A stretch of 18,885 bases of DNA from Anaerolineae bacterium (GTDB taxonomy: Bacteria > Chloroflexota > Anaerolineae > JAFGEY01). The notes beneath the pieces are model-generated. The model had not been told where the DNA came from. It did no database searches and saw only the letters and a program-made list of their open reading frames with translations. The DNA lies in assembly GCA_016929205.1 (NCBI GenBank), contig JAFGJF010000186.1, forward strand, positions 1 through 18,885, in the 5' to 3' direction. Positions 1 through 7,860 of this stretch are shown piece after piece. How positions within the stretch are numbered: the stretch's first letter is position 1; each line of letters begins with the position of its first letter. Position numbers and translations under genes: made by a program.

Positions 1-2
1 AT

Positions 3-56
3 TCCCACCTGCGCAAGCAGGTTCAAAACCAGTTCACACACCGCATGGCGGGGTGA
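3..56 (+). CDS. C-terminal tail of an upstream gene (partial, unidentified)
   Basis: An open frame enters from the left edge and stops at TGA (54-56), giving only 17 residues that end in THRMAG. Its codons are mostly G or C at the third position, as in the real genes nearby, and a strong plus-strand terminator follows within 10 bp, which is what the end of a transcription unit should look like. A second frame ending at TAG (59-61) is also open but has poorer third-position bias. There is too little sequence to name a product. Confidence 0.4.
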   Translation, partial: SHLRKQVQNQFTHRMAG

Positions 57-63
57 CATAGAT

Positions 64-97
64 ACCACCAGTTCAATCTGGTGGTTTTGTTTGTTTT
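64..97 (+). terminator. Intrinsic terminator of the upstream gene
   Basis: An 8-bp perfect stem (ACCACCAG at 64-71, CTGGTGGT at 78-85) has a 6-nt loop and is followed by a T-rich run to about 97 (TTTTGTTTGTTTT). It ends the plus-strand unit that enters from the left edge and isolates the next promoter at 112-140. Confidence 0.85.
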
Positions 98-111
98 GGG
101 CAAATTCGCTC

Positions 112-140
112 TTGACATCCATTCCGGGTTGTGGTATGCT
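112..140 (+). promoter_or_regulatory. Sigma70-type promoter for the MBL-fold hydrolase
   Basis: A perfect -35 box TTGACA (112-117) is separated by exactly 17 bp from a -10 box TATGCT (135-140). The predicted start is near 147, leaving a leader of about 30 nt before the ATG at 177. It is one of the best promoter matches in the window. Confidence 0.8.
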
Positions 141-176
141 CTGATGGGTCAGATTGGGTCATCACAGGAGGGGTGT

Positions 177-1028
177 ATGCTGCGCGAACGGGTAGCAGAG
201 GACATTTTTGTATTTACAAGCGATCTCTATTTACAGGTCACTGCAAGTGCTATCTTGACATCCGATGGCGCTATCGTTGTAGATACGCTACCCTTTCCAC
301 GAGAAACCCGGGAAATGTTGCGGTTTATTGATCGGCGTACCCCAAAGGGTGTTCGTTACGTCATTCTGACTCACTATCAACCCGATCACGTTTATGGCGC
401 GTACCTGTTGGGCGGTGAGGTGGTCGCGCATGAGCGCTGCCGGCGCATTCTACAAAAAGATGGGCAGCAGATTCTTCGAGCCGATCAGGCGCAAAACCCG
501 GATCTGGAAGAGGTCACCATCCGGCTTCCTGAAGTTGTCTTTGATCGGGGCAACATTTCCTTACACGTTGGCAAAAAAACGATCACTTTGCTTCACACGC
601 CAGGACATACCGGAGATAGCATTTCAGTCTATGTCCGGGAAGACAAAGTTTTACTGGCTGGCGATCTGGTGATGCCCGTGCCATATATTGTCGGTGGCGA
701 TCGAAACGAAATGCGACAATCGCTCGAAATGATCAAGCAATTGTCGCTGGAAAACATCGTGCAAGGTCACGGTGAAGTCCTTTTGCGCGGTGAGATTGCC
801 GAGACGATCGACACCAGCCTCAAATACCTCGATGCCGTCGAGCGCAAGGTTCGGATGCGAGTCAACAAGGGGATGCCTCCAAGCAGCCTCGAAAAAATCA
901 ATATCGAGAGCTGCTACAAATCACGCATTCCCCTGAATGGGATGACCGAGCAACTGCACCAGGCAAACCTCGAATATCTGTATCACCTGCTCAACGAACA
1001 AAAACACCAGGAAAGTCTCACAGTTTAG
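177..1028 (+). CDS. MBL-fold metallo-hydrolase
   Basis: A 283-residue metallo-beta-lactamase-fold hydrolase, probably cytoplasmic, with no signal peptide. The start ATG at 177 is preceded by AGGAGGGG; the longer open frame reaching back to 81 would run through the promoter and is rejected. Metal-site motifs are H66-x-Q68-x-D70-H71 in the first loop, GHTGD with H144, GD with D163, and the final GHG with H198. The usual second histidine of HxHxDH is replaced by Gln68, while the other ligands are in place. The closing region (about 205-283) is helical. The substrate cannot be told; such proteins hydrolyse thioesters, beta-lactams, lactones or phosphodiesters. It is a single-gene unit, and its last 11 bp overlap the end of the convergent cyclase gene. 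Confidence 0.88.
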   Translation: MLRERVAEDIFVFTSDLYLQVTASAILTSDGAIVVDTLPFPRETREMLRFIDRRTPKGVRYVILTHYQPDHVYGAYLLGGEVVAHERCRRILQKDGQQILRADQAQNPDLEEVTIRLPEVVFDRGNISLHVGKKTITLLHTPGHTGDSISVYVREDKVLLAGDLVMPVPYIVGGDRNEMRQSLEMIKQLSLENIVQGHGEVLLRGEIAETIDTSLKYLDAVERKVRMRVNKGMPPSSLEKINIESCYKSRIPLNGMTEQLHQANLEYLYHLLNEQKHQESLTV

Positions 1029-4000
1029 GCGCCGATTGCACAACACTGGCCTGATAAGCATTGCAGATGTTCAGGTGCAGTGAAATGTTGTTCAAATACG
1101 TTTGGCGAAAGATGCTGTCGCTGGGGATCAACTCGACTTTGCGCATCGTTTCATTGTACGCATGTTCGAGGTATTCTCTGGCCTGCTCGTGATAACCGTT
1201 TGCAGCCAGGGCTTCGCTGTGGCAAAACAGGATCTGTTCGCTTGTACATTCGATGATTTGCACCCCCTGGAGCGTTTGGTAGAGATCGTGTGCCGCTTGT
1301 GACCACATCAGCGCACGTTCGTTGTGCATCTGTCGTTCTGCGTCGTCGGCTGTATGCGCCGCCAACTTGAGATGGGCGGTGGACGACGTGACATTTGCAG
1401 CCATTTCGTACTGTCTGGAAAGGAATTGCCGGTCGGCGACCAACTGGCGTGCCTCATCGGTAAACACGGCGGCTTTTTGCACGTGGTCTCGATCTCCCAA
1501 TGCATTGTACAAAAAAGCCGCCACCAGACGAAAGCCGGCATGCCCCATATCCATAGTTGTCTGTCCTTCGAGGACATGTGCACGCGCGAGAATCTCCAAG
1601 GCATCATCGTATTTGCCCTGGGCGGTCAAGACCTGGACAATGCGCAGCAAGACGAACAACCCGCCTCTTCTTTCTCTCCAGAATTCTTCTGTCTCGTACA
1701 ATTGATTCAATCCTTGCTCATAAGCGCCGAGATAGATGCTTTGAATCTGTCCACAATGCATCAGCGCGCTGGCCTGTAGTGGCAAGTGCCCGATCTCACG
1801 GGCGATCTGGAGCCGTTTCTCGTGATATTCGGTCAGCATTTGGGTATAGTTACCCTGTCGTTCAGCTTTCATACTCAGCAGACTTAGTAATTCCATTTCC
1901 GTTAGTTTGTCGTCCAGCATACGACTGAGCGGCAGTGCCGCCTCCAGGTACGCTACACCGCGTTCTTGTTGTTCGCTCCAGATATAAATGCTACCCATGC
2001 TCACAAGAACCTGGGCCTCCATTTGCCGGTCGTTCAACTCTCGTGCCAGTTCCAATGCGTATTCGCCTATTTTTTCGGCATCCGGATCGTGGACGGTCAG
2101 GCGTTGCCTGACAATGGAAATCAGGCACAGCAATTCACGGTGGCGGTCGCCAATTTGGCGGGCCAAATCCAAGGCTTGCTGGGTTAGAGAGATCCCTTCT
2201 TCAAGTTGTTCTTTGCTCTGCCAGTTCCTGATGGCTGGCTGTCGCATCAGGGCATCGATCATCCAGGCCGGGTCGTCATCCAGTTGTTGCGCCAATGGGA
2301 GCAGCGCTTTTGCGTCGGACTTACCGGCGTTGAAATCTCCCAGAGCAAAATAGACATCACACCGTCCATCGAGCACCTCAAAGCGCTGGGTGCGAATCAC
2401 GTACAGCCGCGTTTCATCCGTCGTTTGTGCCTCCATTTCATTCAACAACTCGAGCGCATTCGTATAGTGTCGTAAAGCCTCTTTGTCAGCAGCATAGATG
2501 GTTCTGGCCTGCTCTGCCGCCCGCAGTCTGTAAAACAGTTCTTTGCTCGACTCCTGCGCGTTGCAATAATGATAGGCAAGCAAGTTGTAATATTGTGGCA
2601 GTGTCTCGATGCCTAAAAAGTCTTCCAGGTACTCGGCGACTTGCAGGTGGTAGGTTACGCGTAACGTGCTGAGCAGGCTCGTGTATGCCGCATCGCGCAT
2701 CATGTGTGATTGGAATGAATACTCTTGTCCAAACTCGGGAACCTGCTGTCCTGCACGAATGAATTGTGCGTCTTGGAGCATAGCGAGATGTCGTTCCAAC
2801 ATGGGACGATCTTGGATCAGATAGGCCATCACATTCAGCCAAAAGAGCGGTCCGATCACTGAGGCAATCTGCAAAGTGTGCCGTTCCTGAACCGACAGGG
2901 TTTCCATATTTGCCAGCAGCAAGCCGCGTACCGTATCCGGTAGATCGAGTGAGGTGATGACCTGGGTTGTTGTCCACTGCCTGCTTTGTTCATCCCATAC
3001 CAATGTGCCGTCACGGATCAACATGTTTACCAACTCTTTGATGTAAAACGGATTCCCCTGGGCTTTTTCGACAATCAGGGTGTGCATTTCCACAGGCAGG
3101 GCGCGGCTGCCGACAAGATTGTCGATCAACTCGCGGCTTTGTTCGTCGCTCAAGGGACAGAGTTCGACTTGTGTGAGCAGGTTTGCGTACTTGGTTTCGA
3201 CGAGATCGCATAACCTGCGCAGCGGTTGGGCACGGTCTCGACGAAAAATCATAATCAGCAGCACTGGTTGTTGCTCACAGAGCGGGAGACAGTATTCAAG
3301 CAGCTCGAGTGTACTGGTGTCCGCCCAATGTATATCATCAAAGACGAGCACAAGCGGTCCTTGCCGCGACATCGCTTCGAGCCATTTGAGCAGCGTCAGC
3401 AAAATCTGCCGTTGCAATCCTTCCCCGTCCAGGTGTTTGATCCGGGCAGCGAACTCGTCGGGCAAGGGTAGAGAAAGGATGGTTGCCAGGTAGGGATAGT
3501 AGTCTTGCATCTGTTCGCCCCACAAGGCAGTCGATCTTGCATATAGCCGATCTTGAACGTCTGCCTGGTATCCGTTGCCATCTTCGTCCAGCCAACTATG
3601 CAGCAGGTCAAGCCACATCGCATAAGGGCGCGTTTGTTCATAAGAGCGGCAATGTCCAAACAGCCAGGTCAACGTGGGCAGCATATCGAGAATTTGTTTT
3701 TTGTCAACTGCTTGGGCGACGATCGCGCGATCGCGTTGATCGCGTTCGCGCAGAGCGGCAACCAACTCTGTTTTGCCCATCCCCTCGTCGCCAATGAGCG
3801 TGACGATACCGCCTTGTCTGGTATACAGGTTTTCGACACAGTTATGCACCATCTCGAATTGCGTTTTGTGTCCCACCAGTTTGGAGGAAAGGTTCTGGAT
3901 GCGCAGCCCAAACGAACGCTGTATGCCTACCAGGGGTTCGATAGGGCGGTAGACTGCGACGGGATGGCTGATGCCTTTGACTACGATCTCGCCCAGCGGT

Positions 4001-4791
4001 TCCCATTTGAAGCGAGACTGCACCAAATGGTAGGTATTTTCACTCACCAGCACAGTACCCGGTTCAGCGGCCGTTTCCATGCGCGCGGCAAGCGCGATCC
4101 CCTCTCCCATCGCCGTGTCTTCGCTATGCTGGCTCTGTTCACCGATGTTGGCAACGATCACCTCACCCGTGTTAAGGCCGATGCGTAACTGCAATTCAAC
4201 GCCTTTTTGTTCAGCCAGCTCGGCAGCAAAAGCCTTGATCTGGCGTTGCATCGCCAGTGCGGCTAGAATCGCGCGCTCCGGGTCATCTTCGTGGGCCAAT
4301 GTCGTGCCAAAAAAGGCCACCATCCCATCGCCACGGAATTGATCGACCAGGCCCCCGTAGCGATAAATCTCGGCTTCCAGGATTTGAAAAATGTGATTCA
4401 TTAGCTCGACCCAAGCTTCGGTGCCCAGTTGTTCAAAGAGGTTGGTCGATCCCTTGACGTCAGCAAGGATGATCGTCGCCAGCCGACGTTCTCCTGCCAA
4501 TGCGGTCAGGTTTTGAGTTCGGTTCTCATCGTCCCGGGCGGCAGGTGATTCAGCCAACGAACGCGTGTTGTAATCGGCTCGTGTTTCTGAGACCACTTTT
4601 CTGTCAAGTTGTTCCGATTGTGGCGTTTGGGCCGGCAAGACGGCAAGACGGTTGCCGCATTGCCCGCAATAGACAAAGGTGAGCGGGTTGGCGAACCCAC
4701 AGTTGCCACATATCTGGATCAGGCGCGTACCGCACATACCGCAGAATCTCATTCCCAAGGGGCTGTCAAACCCACAATTTGGACAGTTCAT
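1018..4791 (-). CDS. Zinc-ribbon class III adenylate/guanylate cyclase fused to AAA ATPase and TPR-like tail
   Basis: A 1257-residue multidomain signalling protein. Two zinc ribbons come first (C3, C6, C17, C20 and C28, C31, C42, C45), then a linker, then a class III nucleotide cyclase domain (about 102-285). The cyclase has both metal-binding aspartates (D111 in ADVKGST, D155 in RGDGM). The transition-state Arg237 is present, but the partner Asn is Ala233 (IALAARM) and the purine-recognition Lys position is Gln151. A P-loop ATPase follows, with Walker A GDEGMGKT (335-342) and Walker B LVFDD (D486/D487), of the kind seen in STAND and MalT-like regulators. The remaining 500-600 residues are helical and TPR-like. 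It probably senses a ligand or partner and couples this to ATPase switching; whether it makes cAMP is uncertain. The start ATG overlaps the mutY stop (ATGA), so translation is probably coupled. Confidence 0.88.
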   Translation of the reverse strand: MNCPNCGFDSPLGMRFCGMCGTRLIQICGNCGFANPLTFVYCGQCGNRLAVLPAQTPQSEQLDRKVVSETRADYNTRSLAESPAARDDENRTQNLTALAGERRLATIILADVKGSTNLFEQLGTEAWVELMNHIFQILEAEIYRYGGLVDQFRGDGMVAFFGTTLAHEDDPERAILAALAMQRQIKAFAAELAEQKGVELQLRIGLNTGEVIVANIGEQSQHSEDTAMGEGIALAARMETAAEPGTVLVSENTYHLVQSRFKWEPLGEIVVKGISHPVAVYRPIEPLVGIQRSFGLRIQNLSSKLVGHKTQFEMVHNCVENLYTRQGGIVTLIGDEGMGKTELVAALRERDQRDRAIVAQAVDKKQILDMLPTLTWLFGHCRSYEQTRPYAMWLDLLHSWLDEDGNGYQADVQDRLYARSTALWGEQMQDYYPYLATILSLPLPDEFAARIKHLDGEGLQRQILLTLLKWLEAMSRQGPLVLVFDDIHWADTSTLELLEYCLPLCEQQPVLLIMIFRRDRAQPLRRLCDLVETKYANLLTQVELCPLSDEQSRELIDNLVGSRALPVEMHTLIVEKAQGNPFYIKELVNMLIRDGTLVWDEQSRQWTTTQVITSLDLPDTVRGLLLANMETLSVQERHTLQIASVIGPLFWLNVMAYLIQDRPMLERHLAMLQDAQFIRAGQQVPEFGQEYSFQSHMMRDAAYTSLLSTLRVTYHLQVAEYLEDFLGIETLPQYYNLLAYHYCNAQESSKELFYRLRAAEQARTIYAADKEALRHYTNALELLNEMEAQTTDETRLYVIRTQRFEVLDGRCDVYFALGDFNAGKSDAKALLPLAQQLDDDPAWMIDALMRQPAIRNWQSKEQLEEGISLTQQALDLARQIGDRHRELLCLISIVRQRLTVHDPDAEKIGEYALELARELNDRQMEAQVLVSMGSIYIWSEQQERGVAYLEAALPLSRMLDDKLTEMELLSLLSMKAERQGNYTQMLTEYHEKRLQIAREIGHLPLQASALMHCGQIQSIYLGAYEQGLNQLYETEEFWRERRGGLFVLLRIVQVLTAQGKYDDALEILARAHVLEGQTTMDMGHAGFRLVAAFLYNALGDRDHVQKAAVFTDEARQLVADRQFLSRQYEMAANVTSSTAHLKLAAHTADDAERQMHNERALMWSQAAHDLYQTLQGVQIIECTSEQILFCHSEALAANGYHEQAREYLEHAYNETMRKVELIPSDSIFRQTYLNNISLHLNICNAYQASVVQSAPKL

Positions 4792-5921
4792 TGCCCATCC
4801 TCCCCGCTTTCCAGGTAGGGTAACCTTGGCTGTTTTGCGCCAAGTGCGGCGATGATCTTTTGATCCATCACCGGAAACGCATATTGGTCTAATTCATTCA
4901 ATGTCACCCAACGCCAATCGTTGACGTCGATCGCTTGTGGCTCCGTTTTGGACAGGTATTGGCATTCAAAAGCGTGCAATGTGACGCGAAAATGAGTAAA
5001 AGCATGGTTTACAGTGATCAATTCCGGTCCTACACTAACCTGGATCAAAAGTTCTTCGTATAGCTCGCGTTTGAGGCATTCGCGCAGTGTTTCTCCCGGC
5101 TCTTGTTTGCCACCTGGAAATTCCCACAACCCACCGAGCAACCCGTCCAGCGGGCGTTGAGCGATCAACACATAATCGTCATCGCGCCAGATGACGCCCG
5201 CTGTGACGGTATAGTGTGGCGTCGGTGCACGGCGTATGGATGGCGGGTAAGCTTCTGGATCCCCGGACGCGTATCCCCGGCACGTGTCTCGCAGCGGGCA
5301 AAGAGAACAGCGAGGGGCTCTGGGTGTGCATATCGTCGCGCCCAAGTCCATCAATGCTTCGTTGAATCGGCCTGCCTGCCCGGCCGGCACAAGCGTTTCT
5401 GCCAGGTGCCACAGCTTTTCGCGCGTCGTTTTCGCTTTGGGATCGTCTGCCAGGCCAAAGAGTCGCGAGAGCACGCGCCGCACGTTGCCGTCGAGCACAG
5501 CTGCGTCTTGACCAAAAGCCAGGGACAGGACTGCACCAACTGTGTACGGACCGATGCCAGGCAGCGAAAGCAGCGCCCGGCGTTCCGATGGAAGCTGCCC
5601 ATCATGATTGTGAACGAGCTTTTGGGCTGCACGATGCAGGTTTCGACAACGTGCATAGTAGCCCAACCCTTCCCAGCATTTGAGCACTTGATCGAGGTCG
5701 GCCCGTGCAAGTGATTCGATCGTTGGAAATCGTTCCATCCACCGTTTGAAATACGGAATGACCGTTTGCACCTGCGTTTGCTGGAGCATGATCTCGGATA
5801 CCCATACGCGATAAGGCGTGCGATTATGTCGCCAAGGGAGGTCGCGCAGGTTATCCTGTGCCCAGTTCAAGAGCCGGGATTGGATTTGTGACTGTGTTGC
5901 GTATAGTGGTGTGTCGTTCAT
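4788..5921 (-). CDS. mutY: A/G-specific adenine glycosylase MutY with C-terminal Nudix domain
   Basis: A 377-residue base-excision repair glycosylase that removes adenine mispaired with 8-oxoguanine. Catalytic Glu43 (VSEIMLQQTQ), the helix-hairpin-helix LPGIGPYT (119-126) and catalytic Asp143 (VLDGN) are present. The [4Fe-4S] ligands C197-x6-C204-x2-C207-x5-C213 match the family. The C-terminal domain (about 236-360) recognises 8-oxoG in MutY, but here it retains nearly the whole Nudix box: G270-x5-E276-x7-R284-E285-L-x-E288-E289, with only the late Gly replaced by Leu. It may therefore also hydrolyse 8-oxo-dGTP. The length is typical for the family. It is the first gene of a two-gene unit with the cyclase/ATPase and has a weak Shine-Dalgarno but a recognisable promoter upstream. 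Confidence 0.95.
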   Translation of the reverse strand: MNDTPLYATQSQIQSRLLNWAQDNLRDLPWRHNRTPYRVWVSEIMLQQTQVQTVIPYFKRWMERFPTIESLARADLDQVLKCWEGLGYYARCRNLHRAAQKLVHNHDGQLPSERRALLSLPGIGPYTVGAVLSLAFGQDAAVLDGNVRRVLSRLFGLADDPKAKTTREKLWHLAETLVPAGQAGRFNEALMDLGATICTPRAPRCSLCPLRDTCRGYASGDPEAYPPSIRRAPTPHYTVTAGVIWRDDDYVLIAQRPLDGLLGGLWEFPGGKQEPGETLRECLKRELYEELLIQVSVGPELITVNHAFTHFRVTLHAFECQYLSKTEPQAIDVNDWRWVTLNELDQYAFPVMDQKIIAALGAKQPRLPYLESGEDGQ

Positions 5922-5941
5922 CGATTTTCTTTTTCAAGCAC

Positions 5942-5969
5942 AGTATACCACAAAATCAAGATCCGACAA
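5942..5969 (-). promoter_or_regulatory. Probable promoter of the mutY-cyclase unit
   Basis: On the minus strand, TTGTCG (5964-5969) lies 16 bp from TATACT (5942-5947). The -10 box is near consensus; the -35 matches at four of six positions. The leader would be only about 14 nt, fitting the weak Shine-Dalgarno in front of mutY. Confidence 0.55.
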
Positions 5970-6101
5970 ACGATTTGTTGGTCTTTGGGGGGGCGACATC
6001 CGGCGATGCGTCGCTTGCGTATCCTGGTGGTGCAAATCGTGTTTTTTATGCAAACGTGGTTTTCTAGTTCGATGGCGTCCGGGCTGCCGGTGTGGATTGA
6101 T

Positions 6102-6130
6102 TTGGACATTTTGGCCATCTGTGCTACTAT
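6102..6130 (+). promoter_or_regulatory. Promoter of the quinate-dehydrogenase-like operon
   Basis: TTGGAC (6102-6107) is 17 bp from TACTAT (6125-6130). The predicted start near 6137 leaves about 23 nt before the ATG at 6160. With the minus-strand promoter at 5942-5969 this makes a divergent region of 238 bp (5922-6159); I see nothing else in it apart from a run of seven G at about 5987-5993. Confidence 0.7.
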
Positions 6131-6159
6131 TGGCAGCAGTTGAGCTTCTGGAGGGGTTG

Positions 6160-7077
6160 ATGAAACGAGCCGTTAGCATCAGTATTGGCAGCAGCAAACG
6201 CGACCACAAGGTTGAGGTCGAATTATTGGGTCAACATATCCAAATCGAACGTATCGGTACTGATGGTGATGTTGCTCAGGCGACACGTCTTTACAACGAG
6301 CTTGATGGGAAGGTCGATGCTTTTGGCGTGGGCGGCGCCGATCTCAATCTCAGCGTGGCTGGCAAAATGTATCCGTTTCCTGCGATTTACCGTATGGTTG
6401 CTGGGGTGAAACACACACCGGTCGTGGATGGCGGCGGTCTCAAGCGCACCTGTGAGAGCAGCGTCATGCAGTTTGTCGAGCAACAGATCGGTGAGACGAT
6501 TTCGCCCAAGACTTGCCTCGTGACCTCTGCTGCCGATCGCTACGGTATGGCCGAATCCATTGTCAAAGCTGGATATGATGCTGTTTTTGCCGACTTGATG
6601 TTTGGCCTCGGGTTGCCTATTCCGCTGCGTTCGCTCCGGGCAGTGCAGCGCCTTATTCGCTTTATAGGCCCTATTGTCACGCGCTTGCCTTTTGAGTGGC
6701 TCTACCCCACCGGTGGCAAGCAGTCCGAGGTCATTCCCAAGTGGATCGAGTATTACCAGTGGGCGTCGGTCATCGCCGGCGATTTTCACTTTGTGAAACG
6801 TCATATGCCTGCCGATATGCAGGGCAAAGTCATTGTCACCAATACAACGACCCTGTCCGATCTCGCCTTTCTTCGCCAGCGGGGGATCTCTTTTTTGGTT
6901 ACAACGACACCACGGTTGGAGGGACGCTCTTTTGGGACCAATGCGATGGAAGCTGCACTGGTCGCTTTGGCAGGAAAAGGTCGCCCGCTTACCGAGTCCG
7001 AGATTGCCGAGATGCTCGTCCAGTTGAATTATATCCCTACGATCAAAGATATGAGGAGGCAAAGCAATGATGCTTGA
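6160..7077 (+). CDS. Quinate/shikimate 5-dehydrogenase-like protein, function unproven
   Basis: A 305-residue soluble protein. The start ATG at 6160 follows GGAGGGG at a good distance; an open frame extends back to 5818 but would run antisense through mutY and across the promoter. It resembles proteins annotated as quinate 5-dehydrogenase in Chloroflexota and some Firmicutes; I rely on memory of that family. Recognisable stretches are SIGSSKRDHKVEVELLG at the N-terminus, VVDGGGLK (about 90), a Rossmann-like LVTSAADRYGMAE (about 122), the glycine-rich GLGLPIPLRSL, VIAGDFHF, VTNTTT and TTTPRLEGRSFGTNAMEA near the end. I could not pick out a classical GxGxxG dinucleotide motif, so true quinate oxidation is doubtful. 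It heads a four-gene run, its end overlapping the next gene by 11 bp. Confidence 0.7.
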   Translation: MKRAVSISIGSSKRDHKVEVELLGQHIQIERIGTDGDVAQATRLYNELDGKVDAFGVGGADLNLSVAGKMYPFPAIYRMVAGVKHTPVVDGGGLKRTCESSVMQFVEQQIGETISPKTCLVTSAADRYGMAESIVKAGYDAVFADLMFGLGLPIPLRSLRAVQRLIRFIGPIVTRLPFEWLYPTGGKQSEVIPKWIEYYQWASVIAGDFHFVKRHMPADMQGKVIVTNTTTLSDLAFLRQRGISFLVTTTPRLEGRSFGTNAMEAALVALAGKGRPLTESEIAEMLVQLNYIPTIKDMRRQSNDA

Positions 7078-7855
7078 TGCCGTTATTATGGCTGGAGGCG
7101 ATCCAACTCGAGATGTTGATCTATTGACCTATGCCGGGGGGGTGCCGAACAAAGCATTGATCGAGTTGGGTGGCAAAACGTTTTTGGAACGCATTGTCAT
7201 TGCGATGCAAGAATCGGGACGGGTACGCCGGATCGTCATTGTCGGTCTCGCGCCCGAGCACCAGATCGATTTGGGGGCGGATGTTGTTTTTTTGCCCGAT
7301 GCTGGCAGTATGTACGGAAATGGTTGTTCTGGCGTGAATTACCTCAAATCTACAGGCGGGGCCAGCGACTGGGTCCTGGCTTCTTCCAGTGACATTCCAC
7401 TGCTTACACCCCAAGTTGTTAACGGTGTGATCGATCTTGGCTTACGCTACGACGTCGACTTTTGCTACAACATTGTCGAACAATCGGTGATGGAACGCGC
7501 TTTTCCCGGTTCCGGACGGACATTTGTGCCCATTGAAGGTCATCGTTATGCTGGCGGCGATCTAAACATGGTCCGGGCAACGGTCGTAGATACAAATCAG
7601 GCCAAAGTCAACGAGATCATTGGGGAGCGCAAGCGCTTTTGGAAGCAGGTCAGGTCTATTGGCTTGGATACGTTGTTTCTGTTCCTCATTCGTCGCCTGA
7701 CGATTGCCAGGATCGAACGGCGTATAGAAAAGGTATTGGGTTTTTCGGGCAAGGCGGTCATCTGCCCATATGCCCAAGTTGCAATGGATGTAGATAAACC
7801 ACATCATCTTGACGTGGTGCGCGCAGCATTCGCGAGCCGTATGCAAGAGGCTTAA
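7067..7855 (+). CDS. MobA-like nucleotidyltransferase family protein
   Basis: A 262-residue NTP-transferase of the MobA/IspD fold, which moves a nucleotidyl group to an acceptor such as a cofactor, sugar phosphate or alcohol phosphate. Visible are the N-terminal loop VIMAGGDPTR, the conserved Lys29 in PNKALIELGG, the metal-binding Asp109 in SSSDIPLL, and GGDLNM around 165. Residues about 185-262 form an extra C-terminal helical segment with a hydrophobic stretch (TLFLFLIRRLTIARIERR), ending in a beta-like VDKPHHLD. MobA itself is shorter, so molybdenum-cofactor guanylylation is not a safe assumption. Two in-frame ATG codons (7067, 7070) share the Shine-Dalgarno GAGGAGG at 7053-7059. The 11-bp overlap with the preceding gene indicates co-translation. 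The substrate is unknown. Confidence 0.8.
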   Translation: MMLDAVIMAGGDPTRDVDLLTYAGGVPNKALIELGGKTFLERIVIAMQESGRVRRIVIVGLAPEHQIDLGADVVFLPDAGSMYGNGCSGVNYLKSTGGASDWVLASSSDIPLLTPQVVNGVIDLGLRYDVDFCYNIVEQSVMERAFPGSGRTFVPIEGHRYAGGDLNMVRATVVDTNQAKVNEIIGERKRFWKQVRSIGLDTLFLFLIRRLTIARIERRIEKVLGFSGKAVICPYAQVAMDVDKPHHLDVVRAAFASRMQEA

Positions 7856-7860
7856 TCCGG

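Noticed and set aside
3553..4188. A 211-codon plus-strand open frame inside the cyclase/ATPase gene
   Set aside because: It is antisense to the conserved P-loop and cyclase domains and has no ribosome site or recognisable domain.
5818..6159. Upstream extension of the quinate-dehydrogenase-like frame
   Set aside because: It would overlap the start of mutY and cross both divergent promoters; the ATG at 6160 has GGAGGGG in front and begins the conserved protein.
6223..7062. A 279-codon open frame on the minus strand
   Set aside because: It mirrors the quinate-dehydrogenase-like gene, which has a promoter, Shine-Dalgarno and coherent protein; the antisense product shows no motif.
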